From positions 230,278-294,277 of the forward strand of contig CAZREB010000006.1 of the NCBI GenBank assembly GCA_964599095.1: a DNA stretch of 64,000 nucleotides, in the 5' to 3' direction. Both the position numbers and the translations under genes were made by a program. The DNA is from SZAS-79 sp964599095 (GTDB taxonomy: Bacteria; Pseudomonadota; Gammaproteobacteria; Burkholderiales; SG8-39). Shown here in pieces: positions 8,631 through 20,327 of this stretch (the first letter of the stretch is position 1; every line of letters begins with the position of its first letter). A model generated the notes under the pieces. That model saw nothing but the letters and a program-made list of their open reading frames with translations, searched no databases and had not been told where the DNA came from.

Positions 8631-10091
8631 ATGCTGCTCCAGTTCGTCATCCTCTACCTGATCGTGTCCGTCGGCATCGGCCTGTACGCCGCGACCAAGG
8701 TCAAGAATTCCGCTGATTTCGTGGTCGCCGGCCGGCATCTGCCGCTGCCCTTCATCGTCGCCACCGTTTTCGCCACCTGGTTCGGGTCGGAAACGGTGCT
8801 CGGAATCCCGGCGAAGTTCCTGAACGAAGGCCTGAAAGGCGTGGTCGCCGACCCGTTCGGCTCGTCCATGTGCCTGATCTTCGTCGGCCTGTTCTTCGCG
8901 CGGCCGCTGTACCGGATGGGCCTGCTGACGATCGGCGACTTCTACCGGGCGCGCTACAACCGGGCGGTGGAACTGGCGGCGGCGATCTGCATCGTGATTT
9001 CGTACCTGGGCTGGGTTTCGGCGCAGGTAACGGCGCTAGGTCTTGTTTTCAACATACTGACCGAGGGGGCGCTTGCGCCATGGCAGGGAATGATGATCGG
9101 CGTGGCCATCGTGCTCGTGTATACGCTGGCAGGCGGCATGTTCTCGGTCGCGTTCACCGACCTCTTCCAGATGCTCATCATCGGCGCCGGGATGGTCTAC
9201 ATTGCGGCCGTCGTTTCCGGCATGGCCGGCGGCGCCGGGGTCGTCGTCGAGCACGCGCGCGCCGCAGGCAAGCTCGAATTCTGGCCGGGCCTCGAACCGC
9301 GCGACCTGATCGCCTTCGCCGCGGCATGGATGACGATGGCGCTCGGATCGATTCCGCAGCAGGACGTCTTCCAGCGCGTCAGCGCAGCGAAGAACGAGAA
9401 CACGGCGGCCCTGGGCTCGGTGCTCGGCGGCAGCATTTACTTCTTCTTTGCGTTCGTGCCGATGTTCCTTGCGTATTCGGCCACGCTGATCGACCCGAAG
9501 ATGGTAGCCGACCTGCTTGCGAAGGATTCGCAGCACATCCTGCCGCGCCTGATCCTCGACCACGCGCCTTTCGCGGTGCAGGTCATGTTCTTCGGCGCGC
9601 TCCTGGCGGCAATTCTGTCCTGCTCGTCGGCCACCCTGCTCGCGCCTTCGGTCACGTTCGCGGAGAACGTGCTGCGCAACTTCTTCCCGAACATCACCGA
9701 CGACCAGTTTCTGCGCATGCTGCGGATCGTGGTGCTGCTGTTCGCATTGGGGGTGCTCGCGTTCGCGATGACCTCCAATTCGACCATCTACGGCATGGTG
9801 GAAAACGCCTACAAGATCACGCTGGTTGCGGCTTTCACGCCGCTTGCCTTCGGCCTGTACTGGAAGCGAGCGACCACGCAGGGCGCCGCGGCGGCAATGA
9901 GCCTCGGGCTCGTTACCTGGCTGTCGCTCGAGTTCGCTGCGCCCGACGGCTTCCTGCCGCCGCAGTTCGCGGGCCTGGTCGCGGCGATCATCGGGATGGT
10001 GGCGGGTTCGTTGCTTCCGCAGCGGTACGGTCACCCTGCCTCGGCCGCCCACCGGCACCCGAGCGGCATCATCCAGCAGGCCAAAACCTGA
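8631..10091 (+). CDS. Sodium:solute symporter family permease
   Basis: 486 residues with about 13 transmembrane helices of the SSS (PutP/SglT) family. It has the early family pattern (VVAGRHLPLPFIVATVFATWFGSETVLG) and the unwound TM region SIPQQDVFQRVSAAK in the middle. The ATG at 8631 is used because it begins directly at the first helix (MLLQFVILYLIVSVGIGLYA); the frame is open 51 nt further upstream. The substrate cannot be told from sequence; amino or organic acids are typical. It sits alone, 86 nt after the CobW-like gene, and ends facing the DUF423/metH unit. Confidence 0.85.
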   Translation: MLLQFVILYLIVSVGIGLYAATKVKNSADFVVAGRHLPLPFIVATVFATWFGSETVLGIPAKFLNEGLKGVVADPFGSSMCLIFVGLFFARPLYRMGLLTIGDFYRARYNRAVELAAAICIVISYLGWVSAQVTALGLVFNILTEGALAPWQGMMIGVAIVLVYTLAGGMFSVAFTDLFQMLIIGAGMVYIAAVVSGMAGGAGVVVEHARAAGKLEFWPGLEPRDLIAFAAAWMTMALGSIPQQDVFQRVSAAKNENTAALGSVLGGSIYFFFAFVPMFLAYSATLIDPKMVADLLAKDSQHILPRLILDHAPFAVQVMFFGALLAAILSCSSATLLAPSVTFAENVLRNFFPNITDDQFLRMLRIVVLLFALGVLAFAMTSNSTIYGMVENAYKITLVAAFTPLAFGLYWKRATTQGAAAAMSLGLVTWLSLEFAAPDGFLPPQFAGLVAAIIGMVAGSLLPQRYGHPASAAHRHPSGIIQQAKT

Positions 10092-10159
10092 ACTTTCATA
10101 TTTGAAGACCGGCTTCCTGCTTGGCTTTCAAGGCAGTTTGTGTATCGTTACCGGTACAT

Positions 10160-10543
10160 TCACGGGGCGCGAAGGACCGCCCAGGCGAGCGCGGCCCACG
10201 CCAGCAGGAATGCGGTGCCGCCGGCAGGCGCCAGCGCGCCGAGCCATTTCTGGCCGCTGAGGGCCAGCGCATACAGGCTCCCGGAGAAGAGCAAGATGCC
10301 CGCGGCCATCAGCCAGCCGGATGCACGCAGCGCGAGGTCGCCCGGCAGGTGAAAGAAGGCGAGGCCGACGATCGCAAGGCCGAGCGAGTGATAGAAATGG
10401 TACTGGACGCCGGTATGCCAAACCGCCAGCAGGTCCGGCGACAGGCGCGTCTTGAGCGCGTGCGCGCCGAAGGCGCCCAGCGCCACGGCAACAAGCGCCG
10501 AAAGGCCGCCGAGCGCGAGGAACAGCCTTGCACCGGCAGGCAC
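10160..10543 (-). CDS. DUF423 family small membrane protein
   Basis: 127 residues with four predicted membrane helices. The family motif near the start is clear: a glycine-rich first helix leading to ALGAFGAHALKTRL, then WHTGVQYHFYHSLGL in the second helix. Function of DUF423 (YgdD/TMEM256-like) is unknown. The GTG at 10543 is chosen: it has TGAGG 5 nt upstream and lies just after the metH stop; the ATG at 10600 would place 19 extra residues inside metH without a ribosome site. It probably shares the metH transcript and thus the riboswitch control. Confidence 0.85.
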   Translation of the reverse strand: MPAGARLFLALGGLSALVAVALGAFGAHALKTRLSPDLLAVWHTGVQYHFYHSLGLAIVGLAFFHLPGDLALRASGWLMAAGILLFSGSLYALALSGQKWLGALAPAGGTAFLLAWAALAWAVLRAP

Positions 10544-10550
10544 GGGTACC

Positions 10551-14279
<3,729 letters not shown>

Positions 14280-14297
14280 GGCTTCAGGCTCCAGAAA

Positions 14298-14334
14298 GCA
14301 AAAAACCCGTTCAGCTTGCGCCAGAAACGGGTTT
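14298..14334 (-). terminator. Intrinsic terminator in the metH leader (riboswitch expression platform)
   Basis: On the minus strand AAACCCGTT (14334-14326) pairs with AACGGGTTT (14311-14303), with a 14-nt loop and a run of T (14305-14300) at the end, 20 nt before the metH start. The loop together with the start of the 3' arm contains CGCAAGCTGAAC, exactly complementary to a 12-nt segment of the upstream aptamer (14393-14404), so the terminator and the alternative pairing exclude one another. Confidence 0.85.
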
Positions 14335-14339
14335 GCTTC

Positions 14340-14417
14340 CTCGTCTCTTTAGCGGCATTTGTTTGACCGGCCACGGAATGCAGCCGGGCGCCCGCAAGCT
14401 GAACCTCAAATCGGCGC
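14340..14417 (-). promoter_or_regulatory. SAM-II (SAM-alpha) riboswitch upstream of metH
   Basis: Read on the minus strand, stem P1 is GCGCC (14417-14413) with GGCGC (14392-14388). The loop has GATTTG and GCTTGC, and the 3' part has AAACAAAT followed by GCTAAAGAG (GCTAAA at 14353-14348). These match what I recall of the SAM-II consensus, in which the ATTTG of the loop pairs with CAAAT to make the pseudoknot that holds S-adenosylmethionine. A hairpin insert, CCGGC / GCCGG, lies between P1 and the 3' part, as in long-loop variants. With high SAM the aptamer folds and the terminator forms; with low SAM the segment GTTCAGCTTGCG can pair with the terminator loop and let metH be transcribed. Confidence 0.85.
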
Positions 14418-14484
14418 AAATACGAAGCGTTTAGCTCCGGGACGTATTGTCCCCGCCCGCTCGGGGTGGTGTCAACCTCGCACG

Positions 14485-14490
14485 TATAAT
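14485..14490 (+). promoter_or_regulatory. Candidate -10 element for the MFS-pca operon
   Basis: A perfect TATAAT lies 41 nt before the MFS start codon, in the gap between divergent metH and the pca-side operon. No good -35 box is seen at normal spacing, so an activator may be needed. Confidence 0.4.
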
Positions 14491-14531
14491 CGCGATCCCC
14501 CGCGTGGGCCGCTCCGGGCCCCGACAGCCCG

Positions 14532-15818
14532 ATGGAAAACTCCGCCGACTACCCGCCGCTCAAGGTTGCCCTCGTGGTCTGGGGACTCGGCGCGGCGCTT
14601 TACCTGATCGGCTTCTTCCAGCGGGTCGCCCCTGCGGTGATCACGCAGGAGCTGATGGCGGAATTCGCGCTCTCCGCAGTCGCGCTCGGCAATCTTTCGG
14701 CCTTGTACTTCTATGCGTACGTGGCCATCCAGATTCCGACCGGCGTTCTCGTCGATCACTGGGGCCCGCGCCGCGTGCTGGCGGGCGGCGGCCTGGTTGC
14801 CGCGGCCGGTACCCTCCTGTTTGCGCTTGCGCCTGCTTACTCCGCGGTCGGCACGGGCCGAATGCTGGTCGGTGCAGGCGTAGGCGTGGCATTTGTCTCG
14901 ATGCTCAAGCTTGCGGCGCATTGGGTGCAACCTTCGCGGTTCGCGTTGATTTCGGGTCTCGCGCTCGCCTGCGGAAGTCTCGGCGGGATCTCGGCCGGCG
15001 TGCCGCTGCGCCTGGCGGTCGATGCCGTAGGCTGGCGTTGGGTGATGTCCGGAGCCGGAACAGCGACCGCCCTGCTGGCCGTGACGATCTGGCTGGTCGT
15101 GCGCGACGACCCCGCCGAGCGAGGCTATCGCAGCTTTTCGAAGGTGAGCCGATCCGCGGGGGAGGCTCACTCGATGCTCGGCGGAATCCGCGAGGTCTTT
15201 CGCTATCGCAACGTCTGGCTCAACTTCATCGGCTGCGGTGCGATCACCGGGCCGATGCTCGCATTCGGTGGGTTGTGGGGGGTGCCGTTTCTCGTCTCCC
15301 AATACGGCCTGACGACAGCGCAAGCGGCGTTCGTGACTTCGGTGATGCTCGTTGCGTGGGCCATCGGCAGCCCGCTGGCCGGTGCGCTTTCCGACCGGCT
15401 GCGCCGACGGAAGGCCCCGATCCTTGCTGGCGGCCTGCTGGCGGCATTGCTCTGGGGTGCTCTGATCTACGTTCCCGGGCATTCCTATGCGGTGCTGGTT
15501 GCGATCATGGTCGGACTCGGCATTTCATCGGGTGTCGTGGTCATCGGTTTTGCGTTCTGCAAGGAGTCGGCTCCGCCTGCGCTGGCCGGAACGGTATCGG
15601 GCGTTGCCAACATGGGCAACATGCTTGGTGGTATGGCCATGCAGCCGCTGATCGGCTGGCTGCTCGACCTCGGCTGGCAAGGCGCGGTGTCCGGGAGTGC
15701 GCGGGCTTATGGATTTTCGGCGTACGCGGGCGGCTTCTCGCTGATGCTGGCGTGGCTGGTCGCGGGCCTGTTGGCGCTTGCGTTTGCGCGCGAAACGCAT
15801 GCGAAACAGGCTGCTTGA
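14532..15818 (+). CDS. MFS transporter
   Basis: 428 residues with 12 membrane helices. The MFS loop 2-3 motif is visible as GVLVDHWGPRRVLAGG, and a similar ALSDRLRRRKAP lies in the second half at the 8-9 loop. It starts the operon-like series MFS - thioesterase - pcaH - pcaG - pcaB (gaps 34, 34, 2 and 8 nt), so an aromatic or related organic acid is a likely substrate. The sequence alone does not fix the substrate or direction. Confidence 0.85.
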   Translation: MENSADYPPLKVALVVWGLGAALYLIGFFQRVAPAVITQELMAEFALSAVALGNLSALYFYAYVAIQIPTGVLVDHWGPRRVLAGGGLVAAAGTLLFALAPAYSAVGTGRMLVGAGVGVAFVSMLKLAAHWVQPSRFALISGLALACGSLGGISAGVPLRLAVDAVGWRWVMSGAGTATALLAVTIWLVVRDDPAERGYRSFSKVSRSAGEAHSMLGGIREVFRYRNVWLNFIGCGAITGPMLAFGGLWGVPFLVSQYGLTTAQAAFVTSVMLVAWAIGSPLAGALSDRLRRRKAPILAGGLLAALLWGALIYVPGHSYAVLVAIMVGLGISSGVVVIGFAFCKESAPPALAGTVSGVANMGNMLGGMAMQPLIGWLLDLGWQGAVSGSARAYGFSAYAGGFSLMLAWLVAGLLALAFARETHAKQAA

Positions 15819-15852
15819 CGCGCACTGAAACGGCGCATCATCATCGATACCC

Positions 15853-16296
15853 ATGCCGGTCGCCGAAACAGGATTCATTTCCATCACTGCCCGCTTCACC
15901 TGCGAAGTGCAATGGGGAGACTGCGATCCTGCAGGGATCATCTTCTACCCGACGTATTTCCGCTGGTTCGATTCGGCGACCTGGGCGTTCTTCGCATCGA
16001 TTGGCTACACCGCCAGGCGAATGCGTGCCGAACACCGCTCGATGCCGCTCGTAGCCGCCGAATGCCAGTTCGCGAACCCCGCGGAACAGGCCGACCGGTG
16101 CGAGGTCTTATCGAAAATCGAGCGCTTCGGCGGCAAGTCGTTCGTCGTCTCTCACGAGGTGGTCCGTCTCGACGGCACGCAACTGGCGAGGGGCACGGAG
16201 ACGCGGGTCTGGGGCCGCCACACGGAGGGACCGGGCTCGCGGATGAAAGGCGAACCCATCGGGGAAGACCTCAAGGCCCTGTTTAGGGCAAACTGA
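15853..16296 (+). CDS. Acyl-CoA thioesterase, 4-hydroxybenzoyl-CoA thioesterase family
   Basis: 147 residues, one hot-dog fold. The family motif is WGDCDPAGIIFYPTYFRWFD, whose second Asp (DCD-PAG) is the catalytic carboxylate in the Pseudomonas-type 4-hydroxybenzoyl-CoA thioesterase. Placement directly before pcaHGB suggests it releases 4-hydroxybenzoate (or a similar aromatic acid) from CoA, to be hydroxylated to protocatechuate. That role is inferred from context; related thioesterases act on other acyl-CoAs. Confidence 0.85.
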   Translation: MPVAETGFISITARFTCEVQWGDCDPAGIIFYPTYFRWFDSATWAFFASIGYTARRMRAEHRSMPLVAAECQFANPAEQADRCEVLSKIERFGGKSFVVSHEVVRLDGTQLARGTETRVWGRHTEGPGSRMKGEPIGEDLKALFRAN

Positions 16297-16330
16297 TCCC
16301 GACTTTTTCTTTGATTCAACGGAGACACCC

Positions 16331-17020
16331 ATGTCCGCCAGGGACCGCATCGACGTAGATCCACCGTACGACTACCCCCCATACAAGAGCACGGGCCTGC
16401 GGGCCCCGAAGCAGCCGTTGCTGAGGGTCGCACCCCATCCGATCGAGACTGCCGGGCCGGTATTTCCGAAAACCTTCGTCAAGGACTCCGAAGCCGACCT
16501 GACCACCTGGGGCAAGGGCGCACCCCTGGGCGAGAAGATGATCCTGACCGGGCGGGTCGTCGACGAAGACGGTGCGCCGGTGCGCAATTCACTGCTGGAG
16601 TTGTGGCAATGCAATTCGTCCGGGCGCTATGCGCACCCGGTGGACCAGCATGACGCGCCGCTGGACCCGAATTTCCTCGGCCAGGGCAAGGTGCTTACGG
16701 GAAGCAACGGCGAATACCGGTTCGTGACCATCAAGCCCGGTGCCTACCCGTGGAAGAACCATCCTTGGGCATGGCGTCCTGCGCATATCCACCTTTCCCT
16801 TTTCGGCAACGCCTACGCCCAGCGCCTTGTCACCCAGCTCTTCTTTCCCGGCGATCCGCTTTTGCCGATCGACCCGGTGTTCAACAGCGTCCCGGACGAA
16901 ACTGCGCGCCAGCGCATGATCTGCAAGCTCGATCTCGAGCAGGGAATCGAGGAGGTCGCTTTGGGCTACAGCTTCGAAATCGTACTGCGCGGGCCCAAGT
17001 CCACGCCGATGGGAGTCTGA
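16331..17020 (+). CDS. pcaH: Protocatechuate 3,4-dioxygenase, beta subunit
   Basis: 229 residues. Forms the iron(III)-containing half of the intradiol dioxygenase that opens protocatechuate to 3-carboxy-cis,cis-muconate. All four iron ligands can be placed: Tyr100 (NSSGRY), Tyr139 (KPGAYPW), His152 and His154 (RPAHIHLSLFG). The ribosome site GGAG lies 10 nt before the ATG. pcaG follows after 2 nt. Confidence 0.97.
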   Translation: MSARDRIDVDPPYDYPPYKSTGLRAPKQPLLRVAPHPIETAGPVFPKTFVKDSEADLTTWGKGAPLGEKMILTGRVVDEDGAPVRNSLLELWQCNSSGRYAHPVDQHDAPLDPNFLGQGKVLTGSNGEYRFVTIKPGAYPWKNHPWAWRPAHIHLSLFGNAYAQRLVTQLFFPGDPLLPIDPVFNSVPDETARQRMICKLDLEQGIEEVALGYSFEIVLRGPKSTPMGV

Positions 17021-17022
17021 CC

Positions 17023-17565
17023 ATGACCCTGAGAACTCCATCGCAGACCATCGGCCCGTTCTTCCATGTCGGCCTTAAGTGGAAAGGCGGCGACAAAGTC
17101 GCGTTCGCCGTTCCCGGCGAGCGCATAGTGCTGACCGGGCGGGTCTTTGACGGGGCGGGAAACGCGATCGCCGACGCGCTGATCGAGACCTGGCAAGCCG
17201 GTCCGGACGGCAAGGTTCCTGCCGCCGGGACGGCACCGAAGCCTTCGGGCTACAGCCGCGCCGCGACCGATGGCGAAGGTCGCTACACGATCGAAACGCT
17301 GATGCCCGGAGCCTGCACCGGCGCGGGTGGCGAGACACTCCCGCCGCAAATCCACGTGACGATCTTTGCGCGCGGACTGCTGAAAGCCTTGCGCACACGG
17401 GTTTTCCTCGCGGACGCGAAGGCCGTGCGGAATGACCCTCTCGCGCTTGCTGCGGGCGCGCGCGTCGCAACGTTGTTGGCCTCGCCGGATACCAGATCGC
17501 CCGGCACCTGGCGATGGGACATACGCCTGCAGGGAAAGGAAGAAACCGCCTTCATCGAACCCTGA
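17023..17565 (+). CDS. pcaG: Protocatechuate 3,4-dioxygenase, alpha subunit
   Basis: 180 residues, starting at the ATG at 17023 with the family N-terminus TPSQTIGPFFHVGL; the frame is open further upstream inside pcaH but that part is a shadow. It shares the fold of PcaH without the full set of iron ligands (PPQIHVTIFARG is the counterpart of the His pair). It pairs with PcaH in the dioxygenase complex, consistent with the 2-nt gap between the genes. Confidence 0.96.
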   Translation: MTLRTPSQTIGPFFHVGLKWKGGDKVAFAVPGERIVLTGRVFDGAGNAIADALIETWQAGPDGKVPAAGTAPKPSGYSRAATDGEGRYTIETLMPGACTGAGGETLPPQIHVTIFARGLLKALRTRVFLADAKAVRNDPLALAAGARVATLLASPDTRSPGTWRWDIRLQGKEETAFIEP

Positions 17566-17573
17566 CGCGCCGC

Positions 17574-18893
17574 ATGAGCGCCAACCTGCTCGCGCGCACG
17601 CTTTCGCGGGCCTCGTTTGGCGAGGCGCTCGGCGATGAGGCGTTCGTGCGGGCGATGCTCGCGTTCGAATGCGCACTGGCGCAAAGCCAGGCGCAGGCGG
17701 GTGTCATCCCGGTCTTCGCGGCGAAAGCAATCGAGGCGGCCTGCGCAAGCGTGAATCTATCGGGACGCCAGCTTGCCGGGGACGGCAAGCTGGGCGGGTC
17801 GCTCGCGATTCCGTTTGCGAAAGCATTGACCGAATCGGTACGGGCCGCGGACCCAAAGGCAGCCTCGTTCGTCCATTTCGGATCGACGAGCCAGGACGTC
17901 CTCGATACCGCGCTTGTGATCTGCGTGCGGCCCTGCATTGCCGAAGCCGACCGGGTACTCGGGATCTCGATCGGATTGCTGGCCGAGCACGCGCGGCGGC
18001 ATTCGTCGGCCGTGATGATCGGCCGCACGATGATGCAACCGGCGATCCCGATCACTGCAGGGATCAAGATTGCACGTTGGGCCAGTGCCCTGGGTCGTTG
18101 CCGTGCCCGGCTTGCCGAGACCTCGGCACGCGCACTGTGCGTCCAGATGGGCGGCCCGGTAGGCACGCTCGACGCGCTTGGGCCGAAGCGAGCGGAAATC
18201 CGCCGCGGGGTGGCCGAGCGGCTGGGCTTGGCGGACGCGCCTTCGTGGCACAGCCATCGCGACGAATTCCTCGCGTTCGCCTCGAGCATCGCGATCCTGG
18301 TGGGCGCAATAGGCAAGATCGCGCGCGACGTGGCCCTGCTATCGCAGCCCGAAGTCGGCGAAATGCTCGAGTCGGCGCCGAAGAAAGGCGTGGGCGGATC
18401 GAGCGCCATGCCGCATAAACGAAATCCGGTGTCTTGCCTGCAGGCGATTGCAGCCGCCACGCGGGCGCCCGGGCTGATGGCGACACTGCTGCACTGCGCG
18501 GGTCAGGAACACGAACGCGCAATCGGCGGCTGGCAGGGTGAGCTCGCCACGTTTCCCGATCTCGTGGATGTGCTCGGCGGCGCGATCGATGCGCTCGAGC
18601 GCATTGCGGGCGGGCTCGTGCTAAACCCGAACAGGATGCGGGAAAACCTGGAGGCGCTGCAGGGACTCGTCTTCTCGGAACGGCTGTCGCGCTTACTGAT
18701 GCAGACCATGGATCGCGCAAGCGCGCAATCGCGGGTGGACGATTGGTGCACAAAGGCCGTCGCCTCGGGTCGCAACCTGAAAGAGGTTGCCTCGGACGCC
18801 GCGCCGGCACTTGCGCTTGACACGGTGTTTTCGCTTGACGCCATCGTTGCGGACCTGGCGCCGGTGCTCGAAGAGGAACTCGCCGGGCTCTAG
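17574..18893 (+). CDS. pcaB: 3-carboxy-cis,cis-muconate cycloisomerase
   Basis: 439 residues of the fumarase/argininosuccinate lyase superfamily. Converts 3-carboxymuconate to 4-carboxymuconolactone, the step after PcaHG. The superfamily signature GSSAMPHKRNP is present around residues 278-288, and HFGSTSQDVLDTA is the second conserved region. The ATG at 17574 is chosen because the ORF before it overlaps pcaG. No pcaC, pcaD, pcaI, pcaJ or regulator gene follows; the rest of the pathway must be elsewhere. Confidence 0.96.
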   Translation: MSANLLARTLSRASFGEALGDEAFVRAMLAFECALAQSQAQAGVIPVFAAKAIEAACASVNLSGRQLAGDGKLGGSLAIPFAKALTESVRAADPKAASFVHFGSTSQDVLDTALVICVRPCIAEADRVLGISIGLLAEHARRHSSAVMIGRTMMQPAIPITAGIKIARWASALGRCRARLAETSARALCVQMGGPVGTLDALGPKRAEIRRGVAERLGLADAPSWHSHRDEFLAFASSIAILVGAIGKIARDVALLSQPEVGEMLESAPKKGVGGSSAMPHKRNPVSCLQAIAAATRAPGLMATLLHCAGQEHERAIGGWQGELATFPDLVDVLGGAIDALERIAGGLVLNPNRMRENLEALQGLVFSERLSRLLMQTMDRASAQSRVDDWCTKAVASGRNLKEVASDAAPALALDTVFSLDAIVADLAPVLEEELAGL

Positions 18894-18915
18894 GCCCGTT
18901 CGCAGATCGTGCGCG

Positions 18916-19554
18916 CTATTGTGCGTCCAGCTGCTTCATCGGCTGGGCCTTGTCGAAGGCCTCGAGCCGCATGCAGGCGTCGAATACGCGCATTGTGGCC
19001 GGAAAGGCCGACAGGTCGCATTCGTAGCGCTGCGCGTTGAAGATTTGCGGGACCAGGCAGCAGTCGGCCATCGTCGGCGCGTCGCCGTGGCAGAATGTAC
19101 CGGTACCCGGCATCTGCGTGAGGTCGGCCTCGAATTTGGCCAGACCCTCGGCGATCCAGTGCCGGTACCACGTGTTGATTCCTTCTTCGCCCTGACCGAG
19201 CCCGCGCTTGAGGTGTTGAAGGACGCGCAAGTTGTTAAGCGGGTGGATCTCACAGGCGATCAGCAGAGAAAGCGAGCGCACCCGCGCGCGCTCCAGCAGG
19301 CCCTTGGGAAGCAGCGGTGGCAGCGGATACTTTTCCTCGAGGTATTCGATGATCGCGAGCGATTGCGTCAGCAGGCGGCCGTCGTCGATCAGCGCAGGCA
19401 CCAGCCTTTGCGGATTGATCGCGCCGTAGTCGTCCTGCCGATGCGCACCCTTGGGCAGCGAAATCGCTGTCGGCTCGTACGCAAGCCCTTTGATGTTGAG
19501 TGCGATGCGGACCCGGAACGCCGCCGAACTGCGAAAGAATGTGTAGAGTTGCAC
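18916..19554 (-). CDS. maiA: Zeta-class glutathione transferase: maleylacetoacetate or maleylpyruvate isomerase
   Basis: 212 residues. The thioredoxin-like N-terminal domain carries the zeta-class active-site motif YTFFRSSAAFRVRIAL and the glutathione-binding LLTQSLAIIEYLEE; an all-helical domain follows. The family catalyses glutathione-dependent cis-trans isomerization of maleylacetoacetate (tyrosine route) or maleylpyruvate (gentisate route). The neighbour upstream is a short FAH-type hydrolase, which favours the maleylpyruvate role (as in NagL), but sequence does not separate the two. Confidence 0.9.
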   Translation of the reverse strand: MQLYTFFRSSAAFRVRIALNIKGLAYEPTAISLPKGAHRQDDYGAINPQRLVPALIDDGRLLTQSLAIIEYLEEKYPLPPLLPKGLLERARVRSLSLLIACEIHPLNNLRVLQHLKRGLGQGEEGINTWYRHWIAEGLAKFEADLTQMPGTGTFCHGDAPTMADCCLVPQIFNAQRYECDLSAFPATMRVFDACMRLEAFDKAQPMKQLDAQ

Positions 19555-19574
19555 GATGATGCCGGGCTATGGAT

Positions 19575-20267
19575 CTACAGGGCGGCGACGATCTTGACCC
19601 GCAGATCCGTAAGCCCCTCGATGCGGGCGACGAGTTCGTCGCCAGGTTTTACCGGCCCCACGCCAGCCGGTGTGCCGGACATGATGATGTCGCCGGGCTC
19701 GAGCGTGTAGTACTGCGAAAGGTATTCCACCTGCTCGGGGACCGACCAGATCATGTCGGCGAGGTCGGCCTTCTGCCTTTCCTTGCCGTTCACGAGCAGC
19801 GACAGGGCGCCTTTGGATGGGTGGCCGATGGCAGCGGCCGGCGTCAGCGCCGCGCACGGGGCGGCTTCATCGAAATTCTTGCCGAAATCCCACGGCCGCC
19901 CCTTGTCCTTGCCGACCTGCTGCAGGTCGCGGCGCGTCATGTCGAGCCCGACCCCATAACCGAAGATGTGCGAAGTCGCGTCCTTGGCCGCGATGCGACG
20001 CCCGCCCCTGCCTATTGCAACCACCATTTCGGTCTCGTAGTGATAGTTCGTGGTCTTGGCCGGGTAGTGCACATCGCCGCCGCCGGGGACCAGGGCGAAC
20101 TCCGACTTGAGGAAGAAGAACGGCTGCTCGCGCCCGTCACCGCCCATTTCCTTCTGGTGCTCGACGTAATTTCGCCCGACGCAGAAGATGCGCCTCACCG
20201 GGAACGTGTCGGAAGTGCCGGCGACAGGCAGCGCAGGAGGGGTCCAGAGGGGGATTGCATACGCCAT
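19575..20267 (-). CDS. FAH-family hydrolase, probable fumarylpyruvate hydrolase
   Basis: 230 residues, one FAH catalytic domain. It begins with a short extension and then RRIFCVGRNYVEHQKEMG, with the metal-binding acidic residues in KTTNYHYETEMVVAIG and GYGVGLDMTRRDLQ, and ends with the conserved PGDIIMSGTPAGVGPV. The short length fits acylpyruvate/fumarylpyruvate hydrolases (NagK-like), not the 420-residue fumarylacetoacetase. The ATG at 20267 has GAGG 5 nt upstream and is preferred to an upstream ATG at 20309. It runs 20 nt before the isomerase gene, which would act just before it in gentisate breakdown. Confidence 0.88.
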   Translation of the reverse strand: MAYAIPLWTPPALPVAGTSDTFPVRRIFCVGRNYVEHQKEMGGDGREQPFFFLKSEFALVPGGGDVHYPAKTTNYHYETEMVVAIGRGGRRIAAKDATSHIFGYGVGLDMTRRDLQQVGKDKGRPWDFGKNFDEAAPCAALTPAAAIGHPSKGALSLLVNGKERQKADLADMIWSVPEQVEYLSQYYTLEPGDIIMSGTPAGVGPVKPGDELVARIEGLTDLRVKIVAAL

Positions 20268-20327
20268 GGTGGCCTCGGGTAGAAGTTGATTCGAAGGTCG
20301 GGAACGCAAAGGGTGGCATTCTAGTCA

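Noticed and set aside
14280..14531. Cobalamin or SAH riboswitch upstream of metH
   Set aside because: No B12-box-like sequence and no SAH-type consensus was found; the conserved pieces fit SAM-II instead.
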